Below are positions 18,982 through 31,422 of a DNA stretch of 64,000 nucleotides, piece by piece; position 1 is the stretch's first letter; the number at the start of each line of letters is the position of its first letter. Origin of the DNA: Limnephilus marmoratus. Taxonomy: Eukaryota > Arthropoda > Insecta > Trichoptera > Limnephilidae. The notes beneath the pieces were generated by a model. The model was not told where the DNA came from. It saw only the letters and a list, made by a program, of their open reading frames with translations, and made no database searches. The stretch is taken from NCBI GenBank assembly GCA_917880885.1, contig OU862921.1, positions 53,246,508 through 53,310,507 of the forward strand. The letters run 5' to 3'. The position numbers and the translations under genes are program-made.

Positions 18982-20197
18982 TTGTTATTTCAATTATCCA
19001 ATTTGTACTATGCAAATTATTAACATTTTGGATATTAATATGACTTATAAATAATTCCTCATTCACATTGTTAGACTTTGACTTGATTTTAAAATCATTG
19101 ACTGGAATATTTAAATTAGACATGTAACAATCATAACTTTGTTTGTTTACATTTGAATTGTTTTGACAGACTTTCTGAGTATTTTTATTTAAAATTAGTT
19201 GACCATTCTTATGTAATGAATTATTTTGACAATATTTATCTGAGTTTAAATCTAAATTGATTGTACCAATATTAAAATCTAAATCACTATTATTATTAGA
19301 AAATAACATTCCTACATTATTTTTAGAATTAATATTTTTACTGTAGCACATTTTAGAAAAATGACCAAAAGAATGACATTTGTGGCACTTAACTCTCATT
19401 GCCGGACATCTGGTGCGATGAATTTCTCCGCATCGTTTACATGATTGTACTTTTGAATGACTTCTCTGCGAGAATTGAAATGACCTTTCCTTTCCGACTG
19501 GATTATGACTTGTGTACTGGTTTGACTGACTTCCAAATCGATTCCTTGATGGACTTCTTTGGTTTCTTGACGTATTCCTCAATGTATCCCGACGACTGTG
19601 AATATTATGTATTTCACTAGTAGAATGAAATTCTTCTTGAAGTTCTGTTACAGCTTCATTTGACAACAACATATTTTGAGCAATATTGAATGCTTTCTCA
19701 GTGTCAATATCGGACTGTTGTAATAGATTTTCTCGAATTCTGAAGTGTTTTTTGTGCATATTTATGATAAAAATATCTTTTAAAATATCGTCTTTCATAT
19801 TTCCAAATTCGCATGACGCAATGTATTTACGAAGTGACAATAAAAAATCTTGAAAATTTTCATCTTCTTTTTGTTTTCTTGTGAAAAATTTATACCTTTC
19901 CATTGTTTTATGTTTTTTCGGCATAAAATAATCTTCAAACTTATTAATAACCACGGTGTATTTTGCTGTCTTGATATCGATATCGGTCCATGTGTTGAAA
20001 ATTTCGATAGCATTCTCGCCCATTGAAAATAAAAGTAGAGCAACCTTTTTGGAATCTGTAGCGGTATCTTGATTGCATGCTTGCAAAAATAATTCAAATT
20101 TTAAGATCCACTTTGACCAGTTGTGTGATAGATTTCCATCGAAACTCATTGGCGGACAGGCGTTTACACTCGCCATTTTTATTTTAATTTTAATCAC
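18970..20197 (-). pseudogene. gypsy gag with start of protease, cut by PLE-B
   Basis: The frame starts MIKIKIKMASVNACPPMSFD at 20197. A capsid-like part includes WSKWILKFELFLQACN and NKFEDYF. An Arg/Ser-rich linker precedes zinc knuckles: CKRCGEIHRTRC and the canonical CHKCHSFGHFSKMC (CX2CX4HX4C). A long Asn-rich segment leads to NWIIEITINNC, the beginning of the aspartic protease. The last 16 residues before the stop at 18917 are translated PLE sequence. Gag packages the element RNA. Which of the first two Met codons is used is unclear; the second (MASVNA) fits the plain gag start. Confidence 0.9.
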
Positions 20198-20280
20198 TTA
20201 GAATCTTTTCAATCCTTTATAATTTCACGTAACGTATTATTTTATAATACACTTTACACTTGAGACTTTGATGTTTTTTA

Positions 20281-20293
20281 ACTTCTGACACCA
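20281..20293 (-). promoter_or_regulatory. primer-binding site
   Basis: TGGTGTCAGAAGT on the minus strand directly follows the 5' LTR. It begins with TGG, complementary to a tRNA CCA end. The same kind of PBS occurs in many Ty3/gypsy elements. The primer tRNA is not assigned. Confidence 0.85.
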
Positions 20294-20450
20294 TATTATA
20301 ATGTTAGGTATTAACATTAAAAGATTTATTAGTTGAGATAACATTTATTTGGAATACTTGTTGACATCTTGAACAGAGAGTACAAAGTGGGTGATCCCAT
20401 TTCCGGATCTCCCATAGACAATATTGTATCATAGAGATCTTAACATAACA
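20294..20450 (-). repeat. 5' LTR of gypsy element (157 bp)
   Basis: Identical to 11677-11833. No base difference was seen. Confidence 0.92.
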
Positions 20451-20455
20451 GACTC
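20451..20455. repeat. right 5-bp TSD of gypsy element
   Basis: GACTC. Confidence 0.8.
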
Positions 20456-22738
20456 TTCGAACTAGTTCTTTAGTTTAGAGTAGGAGTAAATTGTATAATA
20501 TCTTGTCTTAATTATGAAATCTTCAGTTACCGACAGAATACATTCCATAAAAAAGTATTTTTCTTGCTTGTCATGAGCTATTTTTGGTTTCAAATAATTT
20601 TCTTATAAACCGTTTTTTTGTCGTATATTTAGAGGTAATGTCACAAGGAGGAAATCCATAATTCGTTTTATTTTCTGTTATGTACTACACCATGTAAAAA
20701 GTGACAAAATGTAAAATTTATATTTCCCGAAAATAAATTTAAAAAATAATTGGCTTTTTGTTGGTTTTAGTTTTGGGCAGTACGAAATCATATTGTGTTA
20801 GAAACTATTGCGTTAATTGTAGTAAAAACAGTAAAAAACATATAATTTAGCTTTTGCAATATTTGTCAGCATATCGTGCATGAAAAACTTAAAAATAACG
20901 TTCTTGAAACCGGCACCTTCTGAAATAGATGATTTTTAATGGATCAAGGTCGTATCTCTTTTTTTCTCACAATCCAATCATCGGCACAACAAGTCACAGT
21001 GTATGTATGTATTATATAGTAGTAAACAGACACGTATTGGCTACATTTACAAATGTTCATTGAAAACATTATTGTCGCAAGTCACAGGTAGATAGATATG
21101 GTGCAGTGCATATTCCCAACAGAGTCATCCAGAAAGCAATTGGTCTGTAACGATAGCCCAATTTGTCGGATATGCATCCGTTGGCTACAAAAACAGCCAC
21201 AATTGCCGTAAACCGCCGTCACTATGAATACAAAGTGCAGTTCCGCGCAACAGGACAATTTTCCCGGCAGCGTCACTGGCAGTTCTGCCGGTGAGTGTAG
21301 TCACCATTCATACTCGTATAGCCAACAGCCAACAGCCGTCGCGCTGAGGCGTTGCAAAGGAAATGTTCCCCCAATACATGTTCACATTCACGCAGCGTAT
21401 TTTCCCGTGATATATTATTTTCTATAAAGTACAGAAAAGTAATATAATATTACTAGTGTGCATGCTAATCAAAGAAAGTGAGTGTTTGTGTTTTAATTAT
21501 GTTTATTGAAGTGCTTTTGGATACAAAATAATTTTTGGATGCAGCTGTCCGTACGAGAAGCGTAGATTTTCCAATTTTACTCCTCGCTATCCCCTACCGC
21601 TAATATGTCTCCTTTGCAATTCCATCTTCTCACCTACTCCTCCGTCACCGTATCCTGTGTGTCCTTTCCCATGTTTGGCCCTCCCGCGTCTTCCCGTCCG
21701 GCGAAAAAGATTGCTACATCTTAGTCTTGCAGAATAAAACCAAAATTTCATTTGAAATCATACGACTAACAAGTAGGTACAATACTTACCTTATTTTTTA
21801 AAACATACATTTTATAAAACTTGTTTTTTTCATTTCAAATAAATAATTGCACAATTTGACCAAAGAAACGTTAATTTCTACCATGGTACCACGATTTTTA
21901 AAAATGCGAATAAGTATGTTGAAATTAAAACGAAGATTTCACATTAAAAAAGTATCTTCACTGAACCATTAAAATGGATACCATCTTGAAACGGATGGCA
22001 CAAAAAATATTACAGATGAAATGTAAAATGATGGAGTTAAAACGGGACTTCGCTACGCCCAGTTATATATATCCGCATTGGGATTTTTTTTCCTTTTGTA
22101 TTTTTTATTTTTTTTATTTCATACAATTTGTGAAAGCACACTTTTATGTTTTTATCTTGATTACCATACTAGGCTAATGCCCGTGTTAAGGTAATCATGA
22201 CATATATGATATAAGTTATACAGTGTGAGAACTAGAACAAAATATGGGTTTGAAAAAGAAAATATAAGATATTAGAAACAAGAGAAAGAAAAAAGATAAA
22301 AATATTTAAGGTAAAATATTACAAGATATATGTATACGTAAGCACATACACATACATATGCATATAAATACACAAATATATATATATATACATACATATA
22401 CATATATATATACATTCACATATAAATACATACAAACACACATATATATATATATAAAAAAAGAAAATGTTTTAAAGAAGTTAAAAATAAAATATACAAT
22501 ACGAAGAAGTAAGAAGTATTTGTTTTTAACAAATTTTTAAACTAAGTAGTTTTTTTTTTAATCTAACTTCTTTTATATCAAGAATTAAATTCATACGGCG
22601 TGGTTTTTGACTAGCTGTATGAAAAAAATAAATTAAGGAGACGGAGAAGAAATTTTTTTCAAAACATCAAAACCGCGGGCGCATTGAAATTACCAAATCG
22701 AGTTAATTGGCAAGTTTTCTTATTAACCATTAATAATT
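20456..22738. other. no gene; one TA-rich microsatellite
   Basis: Nothing is recognisable as coding. 22330-22460 is a (CATA/TA)n-rich microsatellite. The small frames 21082-21276, 21224-21427 and 21974-22177 show no domains. A GC-rich stretch at 21290-21400 has no partner nearby. Confidence 0.6.
22330..22460. repeat. CATA/TATA microsatellite
   Basis: Runs of ACATATACATA and (TA)n interrupted by CACA units. Confidence 0.85.
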
Positions 22739-23042
22739 CAGGGTGTCAAGGAACGTATTTGACTTACTTTAACCAGCGATTCCTGGCATTATTTTGAGTA
22801 AAAAATGTAAATCTAATTTTGGTGTCCGATGACATTTTTGATGTTTGGTTTTTATTTTTTAAAACTTACAACATGAAAATTCTGCTCAGTGATCAATGAT
22901 GACGTGTGTTAGAAAGTTTTTTTCATTTGGTTTTGAATTAAAAAATTACCTAATTTTCATTTTACAGTTTTTACTCTAAATAATGTCAGAAATTACTGGT
23001 TAGAGTATATCAAGTACGTCAAGTACATCCTGTAACACACTG
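22739..23042. mobile_element. 304-bp MITE with ~75-bp imperfect TIRs
   Basis: The left arm begins CAGGGTGTCAAGGAACGTAT and ends AGTAAAAAATGTAAA. The right arm on the other strand begins CAGTGTGTTACAGGATGTAC and ends GAGTAAAAACTGTAAA, with ACCAG..GATT.CTG.CATTATTT in between on both. Related arms lie at 31423-31490 and, inverted, at 42055-42130. No clear TSD. Confidence 0.6.
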
Positions 23043-23659
23043 TATATTATGACATTGAACACAATGTAAAAATCAAATATAAATTTCGTTAAAACACTGT
23101 TTCTGGCTTTCCCTAATCAGGATGTTTTGTTGTCTGATGAATTTCTAAATTCCAAGTATCTGAGCAAAAGGTAATGTAATTTTTAGCAAAGGGTAATGCT
23201 ATTTTTGTTGTGGCCATAGCAACATAGTATTTCCTTATTAGATTATTTTTAGGTAGTATGTATGGTTTGAGTGATCTAACGAAATATACCTTTTTCGGAA
23301 ATTTTACGGGAATAACGAAGCCATCATTCTAAATTACATTATTATAGACACGTAACTCTGCATCTGCATCTCAATGGGGGTTTGATATATTATGAAAACA
23401 ATTGAATAAAATTTTACTTACCGCGTACAAGTGATATTTTACAAGTTTTATTTGTATTTATTAAATATTTTTTTCGGAATTATATCCAGGAATGTTTATC
23501 CCTATAAGAATTGTTCAGTACTTGTAACACAATTTTTTTCTTGAAAAGGGATAGCATAGGTAACCTGTATTTCGACAATTTTATTGGCGATTGAAAACCA
23601 TAGAGTAGGCGTTTTAGCTGCACCAAAAAAAAATTGTGGTAACAAGTAACAAGGGCAAA
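23043..23659. other. no gene recognised
   Basis: AT-rich, without repeats or domains I recognise. The minus-strand frame 23480-23872 is the shadow of the LINE fragment that follows. Confidence 0.5.
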
Positions 23660-24150
23660 TGAAATCAATTGTGACCGTAAACAGATGTTGACCTTGAATA
23701 CAATGAGAATACGGCGAAATAGGTTTTTAAAAGTAAACAAAATGTTAAAGGAACTGAATTGGCTAACCGTGAAACAGATGCTGACCTTGAATACGATGAT
23801 ATTTATATATAAAATAATAAACAATATTTTACCAAAATACTTCTCAAATAAAATTATATTCAACAAGGACATTCACAGACATAACACAAGGACGTGCAAG
23901 GAAATCAGGCTTCAAAAAAAGGACAAGGCGAATACGCAGAGCAGTTAACTGTACAAAGGGATGAAGCTAAATAAAACGCTACCAGAAACTTTAAAGTCCA
24001 TACCAAATGGAAAGTTCGAGATGTATTGTAGGAGTTTCATTAAACTACATAAAATTTAGTTGGCAATATGAAATATTATAATTAATTAGAAATTTGTAAA
24101 CTTAATTGTACAAAATACTAAAATTAAAAATAATAAATAAATAAAATAAT
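23660..24150 (+). mobile_element. LINE 3' fragment with C-terminal RT region
   Basis: The + strand reads LNWLTVKQMLTLNTMIFIYK, IINNILPKYFSNKI, HRHNTRTCKEIRL, then after a shift LYKGMKLNKTLPETLKSIPN. These are typical of the C-terminal region of Jockey/CR1-type LINE ORF2 proteins. It ends in (AAATA)n near 24130-24150. A ~95-bp local duplication is visible: ACAGATGTTGACCTTGAATAC at 23681 and ACAGATGCTGACCTTGAATAC at 23776. Heavily decayed. Confidence 0.65.
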
Positions 24151-24887
24151 ATTCCGGCCTTTTTCACTAATGTTCAACAATTACTAGACCCTTGTGTAAT
24201 GTATAGGTCATGCGTCGCACGACTCTCGAAGTCAGGACTTAGCTAATGATACAAGTAACATGATTGGTTTAATCCTTTTTACATTATGTAAATGTATGTA
24301 ATACTGAATGCCCGGATTGTCAGAAATGAAATCAATTTATTTCTCGTGGTGTTAATTTGAATTCGAAATTATATTCACGTCCACGTTTTTAATACACTAC
24401 ACAAGAAAAGACTTTCTTTATTAGTTTTCATGAATCATTTGTTGTTTCTAAGCTCGCCATCCCAACACATACAATATCTCCCGCACTCCCCATAATGTTT
24501 TCATATTATTTCCTGTGCAATATCTCCTTGTTGGTGTTTTTTTAAGCCGCGGCAAGTTTTCAACCCTCGCGCCCCGGGAGGAAATATGGCGGCCAGCGGC
24601 AAGTGTTTGGGAGGAAGCCAAAGCCAGTGGGGGAGGTGAATATTAGACTAATGTATTAGTTTGGGTGCCAGATATGATACACACATACAGATACTGGGGA
24701 AGTGCAGCCAAGTACTGCCACATTCACACAACCAATGATAGGTATTTATATGAAAATATTTATTTATGCATTTCTTTAATTCTGGGTAGATGTAAGCTGT
24801 ATGGGTCCATGTTATGCACGGGTAATTTATAATTATATACCAACAAATACAAATTGATAAAAGTTTATCTTCTGCTAGTTAGGTAAG
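24151..24887. other. no gene recognised
   Basis: Ordinary AT-rich DNA with a short GC-rich island near 24545-24640 (GCGCCCCGGGAGG). No ORF of interest. Confidence 0.5.
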
Positions 24888-24924
24888 TATATCAGTGAAG
24901 TTATCGGATAACTTCACTGATATA
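24888..24924. repeat. 18-bp-arm perfect hairpin
   Basis: TATATCAGTGAAGTTATC, one G, then its exact reverse complement. It lies 7 bp before a full SINE-like copy. Confidence 0.9.
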
Positions 24925-24930
24925 GTTTAA

Positions 24931-25276
24931 TTTGGGAGGCGGGAATGGGTACCGCCGCCCCGGGAACCTTTATTGGATAACCAACACCTCTGCCATAGGT
25001 CACCCCAAGTGGTTCGCTATGTTTGGTGATTTAGCAGGGGTGCCCGGGTTCATGGGGTGAGGTTTGTCTAGGTCTTGGAGGCGGATGACCAGGACATACT
25101 GAACCCAAGATTCCCACCCACCTCTTAAACCCTTTTCCTTCCTAGATCTCTCCTTTCCTTCCTTTCCTTAAAAAAACCCTCCACACAGCATTATAGATGA
25201 GCATAAACATGACATAGGCCCCGAGGGAAATTATGTTCCTCAGGGCCTCCTGTGTGGAGCTCATGTAAAAAAAAAA
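24931..25276 (+). repeat. SINE-like repeat, longest copy (reference copy)
   Basis: Begins TTTGGGAGGCGGGAATGGG, then GTACCGCCGCCCCGGG, ATTGGATAACCAACACC, CCAAGTGGTTCGCTATG, GGGTGAGGTTTGTCTAGG, a pyrimidine-rich TTCCTTCCTTTCC block, CCTCCACACAGCATTATAG, GGAAATTATGTTCCTCAGGG, and ends CTCATGT plus A11. The poly(A) end and consistent head point to a retroposon. TTAGCAGGGG and GGTTCATGG are weak A/B-box lookalikes. A canonical pol III promoter is not evident. Confidence 0.75.
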
Positions 25277-28200
25277 AGTTGTTAGCACGTAAAAATTTTA
25301 CCCGGTTAAATACTTAGCGACTTCAAGACACTTATTTTTGTTGTTTTTTTTTTTTTAATTCTGTGAACCTGCGTCTCTGAAAACAAAGAAGATGAACTTT
25401 TATTAGTAAGGCAGGCAGTCAGTTACTCACTAACATTTGGTTGAAACAGTATTTAATTGAAGCTTTCGTAATATTTCTAAGCGATTAATTTAAAAAGCGA
25501 GAACAATTCCCTTGAATTTTCGGCGTATTTGTTATTATTATTTATCAGACCAAATTCTAGTGTTTATTTTATGTGAGCTCATAAATACTGATGTCCTAGA
25601 TAACTCTACATTTTGTGATTGTTTGGGAGTTAGTTATTATTAAAGCACTAACGTTATTATGTTCTAAGAATATCGTTTAATTATTATAAGCGGACAGTAC
25701 CGCAGCTCTAGGTAAACAGGGGATGAGAGACAATTATTGTGATTCATAAGTTTTTGTGATGATTTCCCCCTCAGCCGCTCGCCGGACTGGGTTTGTTTTC
25801 CTCCGACTCGGGGTGTTTAGCTTTCACTACAGTGGCTATCCAATCATCTGATTGCAGATTTAATTCGCTTGATGGCTCGCCGCATAAATTATACCGCCGA
25901 AGGTGGTTCATTCTCCCAGATGAAGGGAGGCGGGGTCACGTGGAACACTGAACACTTCTAACTTAACGTAACTGGAAAAAGACTACGTAAAATTAATTTT
26001 GAATGCGTGTTATATAATTAGGGTATTCAGATTAATAAATAAAGAATATATTTCAATCTAGTTAATTAGATGATGGATATAAGAGTTACAAACCTCTACA
26101 AAATAAGAAGGTATTTGCGATTTGGAATGAGATAAATTTGCCTTATTTTAATTTTTATTTTAAAAGAAAGGCAAACATTCCTGAGTTACGAAAATGACAA
26201 TAATTTGAAGTCTCCCACTACCGCCACAGTAAGCGGAAAATGGTGCTTCTGTCGTGATGGAGACCTTAGCCAGCAAATTAATTGAACTCACGACGTCTGG
26301 GTGGGACCCAGAAGTAATGCCAACTCAACCACTGACTATATTTCATCATATAAGATAAGTCTTGTTTTCTAACATCGACATGCATTGAATAAATTTTGAC
26401 TTTTTTACCTTAACAATTTCAATGTATTTATTTACGGTTTTTTAAAGTTTTTTTTGTATGCACCTCACGTTAGCTACAGACATCATACAAATAAATAATT
26501 TGGTACAATGACAATACTTTACTTAAATATCTCAAATTGCATAATTATTTAACTATATTACGGAAATTTCTAACTTGGTATTCCAAAAGTTGGGATTGAT
26601 AACTTGGTTAAAAAATTTTAACAAAAGTGTAAACTGTTATATTTTGCTTTCGAAGTCAACTTGAGTACAATTCTCCCGTTTGGAACCACATTACAATAGT
26701 CATGTACAAGCTACTGAAAGAACAAAAAATAAATTCTTTTGCTCTCTAAGTTTTAAAACGATTTGTTGGATATTCCAGTAATTTTGTGGAACTAAAACAC
26801 TCTTTTGAATAATCCGAACATGCTTAAATTTTCTGACATAAGGATTTTCACGGACTTACGACAGTGTACACGGAGTATTTCTATATTAAACTCTGGACGA
26901 TGAATTTGATTGTCCAGAATTGCGTGCATTGATAAGCTTTCGGATTTCACTACAAAACTAAAAGTCGGGATATAATTCAGTGCAGAAATTCTGAAACTAA
27001 CTACCCTATCGACTGCGGTTTGGTAAAATCTTTCAAGCCACAAACTAAAAAGTTTATGGGAGACGATAAAAAATAATTTTTGCAAATTCGTAATACTAAT
27101 TACTTAATGGTAGTTGGTTTTCCAAATTTTTTATGTAAATATCATGATTATGATTATACGAGATTTGAAGGTTGAGTAATTTCATCTATGGTTTTTTAGT
27201 AATAATCCAAAAATATTACGCATGAACCTAGTTTTTAGGACTAAAAATAAAATAGAAAAAATTGTATTATAGGCAGGAAAAATACCGATTAAAAACAGTT
27301 CTTACGTTCTACTAAGTGGCGGTGCAGTTTACTTACGAGGGGAGGTAAAGTTTTAAAACTGCATTTTTTTCTGAATGTACAACTCGTCGAGAGCATTGTG
27401 TCAAAATTTCAAGTAAATCGGAGCAAAACTAACGAAGACACAGCGTTTCAAGCGACCGACCCTGATGATGTATGTACAATTTCGAGTATAAAAAAACTTT
27501 AAATCGGTTTTCTCGCAATTAAATTTTTGAAGTTCGTGAACATCGTAACTCAAAATCTACTTAACCGATCCTTTTGAAATTTTGTACAGTATTTCTACAC
27601 ATAAATCAATAGATAATCAGAGGGAGTTTTTTTACCATTTTTTTTCCATTTTATAATAACAAGTTCACAAAATTTTTTAGCGAAAATCGCGTTTTTCACT
27701 TCAAAATGCAACCAAAAATAAAAAATTCGAAAAAAAACTCCCTCTGACTACCTAGAAAAACATATCACCTTTTAAAGGCATGTCGACTTTTTTATTTCAA
27801 ATGATTTGGTAACGAGTTATGGTGTTCACCGCATAACCTTTTTTCAGGACGCCTCCGGAGATTCGCTCTCGCGGACTTATTTATTGATATTTTTATTTGA
27901 AATCATTTTCAAAGATACTTCAGATATTATACTATAACGTGTATATGAAAAAATAAACCAACATTATTCATACCTTCCAAAAAAAAAAATCATGAAAATA
28001 TGCCTTTTTTCGCCCTTAGACCTTACCCCCCCCCCCCTTAAATTTTCAATAAAAAAATATCTAAAACTCTTCTAAACCCTTTGAATTTTATTCGGATTCA
28101 GAAGTGTACGCGATATTAAAATTGTTTTCTTTACACAAATGCACTACACATTGTACCTTGTTTATATATCCATGTACTCGCAAAAAGGGTGTGAATGAGG

Positions 28201-29573
28201 TAATTTAGCAAATACCAGGCATTTTGCTGAGTAGTGTACTCCCAAATAACATTAATATGGAATAGCTTTCAATACCGTGTAACATGTTCAGCCGATGCAT
28301 TCTCCTTGTCAAGCCATAGACCTCATTCATTCTTTATGGGATCAGTTTATTTTACTTAGTTCCTGCCCCATTCCGAGGGTGTCTACACCCCAACGTATAA
28401 AAGTAGGCGCCGACTTCGGTCATACACAAATATTAGATCCCGGCCGAAATTACTTTGCGGGGCAAATTTTTATTTTTATGTATGAAATATTACGCCACGT
28501 TTTTAGGATAACGCGGCCGCGATCTCCCCACTTTACGAGGGGCTCGGCTCTAGTGCTCTAGTGCAGGAACAAACTATTAACTTGATGAAAGTCGGGGCTG
28601 TGAAAAATTCAAACTATTTACATATCAATGCTTTCTGCAAAGTGCAATTGACATTTTTCACGCCTTTTATGAAATTTTATGCCGTTATACACTTGAATTA
28701 CTTAGTAGTAAAATACAAAGACACGTTGTGAAGGGTACGTTGATTCCAACTCTATATTATTTTATGATTCATTGTCTGCCTATGACAGAATAATGATTAC
28801 TTTCATAAAACGTAATCAATATTACGATTTTGTTGGAATCGAATCTGCAACGGCTCTGCATTTCAATGTATCCAGTGCACATAATTAGGTTCACCCGGTT
28901 GGGCAACGGATTTGAGATAGGACAAGAAGGGGTTGTGTGAATGGTTTTATTATTTTAATCGTGAACAGGTTCGGTTTAATGAAGGTCGAAGAGCGATTGT
29001 CGGCAAATCTTTCTAGCAGCAAATTTCTTTTTAATTTAAAATAGTACTTTGGTGGAGCCCCGGTACTTGAGTCTGTCCAAGACACTCAATCCAAGCATCT
29101 CAATAGAACCTTTGTTGGGGATGAATGTTCTAAGTACCTACTGTGACTAGTGAGCCATTGATTTCACTTTTTTCATTAAATAAGAAATGGCTAAATATGT
29201 ATTTCTTGTATTTGGCCAGGCTTGCCCTACCTCAGGCATGATTCTATTCTTCCGTGGTCAAATGTTCCCTCAAAATTTACCTATCCCATGCGATATTTTT
29301 TTAATCTAGAAAAGAGAATCGTGTCAAAAAGATGACTCTCGCGAACAGTGCTGTTATCCGCACATCAAAGTATCGGTGGATTTTCTGAAAGATCGTTGAT
29401 GTGCATTAATTTAAATTTAAACAATATTATGTTAAATTATCCCAATAATTCCTAGACCTCGTACTAATGAATAAATGAGTAGGAGCAGATCCGTGAAAAA
29501 TAACGGTTTATTATAGTTCCAATTTTGGAAAAGACAATTAAATTAGTTTTCAGTTCCAAAATTATATTATTAC
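25277..29573. other. 4.3 kb without recognisable gene
   Basis: Mixed intergenic DNA. 27330-27960 has the texture of an old dispersed repeat (phrases such as AACTCAAAATCTACTTAACC) but no partner inside the window. There is a C run at 28026-28037. The small frames 26792-27085, 28295-28561 and 28891-29085 lack domains. A tRNA-like stretch near 26230-26330 (-) is not convincing. Confidence 0.5.
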
Positions 29574-29767
29574 TAGCTGGTACCCGGCATGCGTTGCAAT
29601 TCCATTCAAAGAAATCTGCATGTCCTTTCCCTTGCGTCCCCGTTCCTTCCACCTTCTTCGCCTTCCCCTCCATCGTCTCTTGAATTGTTAAAATCGGTTT
29701 AGTGGTTTAGGCGTGAAAGCGTAACAAACAAACATTCGCACTTTTGCATTTATAATATTAGTATGGG
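29574..29767 (+). repeat. short RTE-type retroposon (arthropod TAGCTG..CCCGGC type)
   Basis: It starts TAGCTGGTACCCGGCATGCG and ends with AAAATCGGTTTAGTGGTTTA, GGCGTGAAAGCGTAACAAAC and TTTATAATATTAGTATGGG. These are signatures I associate with widespread arthropod non-autonomous RTE-like repeats. TATTAC flanks both sides (29568-29573, 29768-29773). The frame 29464-29673 (-) is a by-product. Confidence 0.6.
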
Positions 29768-29773
29768 TATTAC

Positions 29774-31422
29774 GGTAAGTTGGGTACCTATTTCATCGCT
29801 TGTCTCAATCCTTCACATAATTAGTTCTAATTTTGAACATTATAATTCAAAGCAAATTTGAGTTCATTGAAACAATCACGCACAGATAACCGAAGGTAAA
29901 ATGTTTGATAATATCATGCTGCATACGTAAATTTTAATTTTCATTTCAATGTTTTTATAACGCATCCTCTTTTGCGTTATGGCAACAATTTAATATTTTT
30001 GCGTTAATAAAACACGCTGTGTGTTTTTATTCCAGTATATTATGTTAAGACGCCTGAATCTGGACTCATTCCGACGTCGTTAAACAAGGCGGCGGCGGAT
30101 CTCTCGAGGGCTGTGGACATAATTTAGTATCCCCTTTTCTCTGGATTTTTGAGAGTTCCCTCTAAGTCTCCCTCGACCTCTCTACACGCTCCATCCCCGG
30201 CTTCAAGTGCATGTTACAGCAAAGCCTTCAGCAATATAGTGCTTATCCGTGTACTTCCTACAAGAAGCCAGATTTGGATGCAGGCGCTTTTATCAAACTT
30301 CCCCGCAGTATCTGTTTCCATTACTCAACTTTAGATTACTCTAATATTGTAAAAATACGGTAGTTACAAATTTTCTACTGAATCATTATTTTTAACAAAA
30401 AAATTGTTTGGTGTTGTTTAATTAGCAAAGTTTGATATCACTATGCAGTTAAAACTCTGATGCCCAACGAAGTCAGGAATCAGTTCGTAAACCCAAGCAC
30501 GCAGTATAAATTCTAAAAAAATTCTCTCATTATTTTTAATTTAATTTAAATTCTGAAAAATCGTGGTTTTTTGACAAAATTCGTTGTCAATTGATTTTTT
30601 GCGCTTAATAATCATATCAATAACATTATAACCAATGATGTCATGAAAAGAAACATTACTTGTTAAATTCTGTGAGTGTTCCAAATTAATTAGTTCTACA
30701 GAACACAGTACGACATATTCTGCTTACCTCGCAAGGAAAATCATATCCTGTCTAGGGAAACGTGGATATCAATATAATTCTGAATACAGTACCCGCAAGT
30801 GTGAAACTAACCGCAAAATAACCTACATAGCACAAAGTAACCTACATACAATCTAATTATCTAATGTTTGTAAGTTGAGTTATACAATACACTGAATATA
30901 ATATTGTGGTCATACATAATATGACAGTCTACCAAATTTTTAACAACTTGTAATACGGGACGCGCAAAAGGTTTCGTTTGTTTACAGTTTTCCTCACTAT
31001 TTACCAATTAGACTTGGATTTGGGAAGACACGAATTCGTTTTCACTCCCCAATAATTTATTATACTATCTTATTCAGTTGTTGTTAAACTGAAAAACCAC
31101 ATTTCAGACAGCTTGCATCGTTTACCATTAGAACTAACGTGTAAAGTGGAGAAACTAGTGTATTTATTCGTGCAGCACTGATGTCGTTTCACAGTTGGCC
31201 TACGGTCGATTGCAGTGGTCACTTCTGGGTAAGACCCTTCATTGCTGGGTACCAAGAAGTGTCTAAAGTCAATGACAGTGGACCTATGAATATTAATTAA
31301 GTGCTCTAAAATTATAATTGTCCCTGCAATAATAATTGGATGATCTCGATGTGCTTTGAAATCCACGAATCTACGACAAACATCACAAAAATCAACTAAC
31401 TATTCGCATATTAATCTAAAAA
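29774..31422. other. no gene recognised
   Basis: AT-rich DNA. Frames 30149-30334 (+) and 31070-31366 (-) have no domain. Confidence 0.5.

Larger units (their letters stand above)
11677..20450 (-). mobile_element. Ty3/gypsy LTR retrotransposon interrupted by a PLE
   Basis: The order on the minus strand is LTR (20294-20450), PBS, gag, start of protease, [PLE-B], rest of protease, RT, RNase H, integrase, polypurine tract, LTR (11677-11833). Domain order (integrase last) and the FIDD RT with a single pol polyprotein identify Ty3/gypsy (Metaviridae type). No envelope-like frame follows integrase. The 5-bp TSD and identical LTRs indicate a recent insertion. The pol gene nevertheless has frame lesions in protease and between RT and RNase H, plus a changed integrase zinc-binding residue. 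Without PLE-B and its TSD the element would be about 5.0 kb. Confidence 0.95.

Noticed and set aside
26226..26340. tRNA(Leu/Ser)-like stretch on the minus strand (GTGGTTGAGTTGG..GAGTTCAATT)
   Set aside because: Stems do not close and the B box is imperfect; could be a SINE relic but there is no second copy in the window.
28026..28037. C run as a structural signal
   Set aside because: Short homopolymer in plain AT-rich DNA with no partner G tract.
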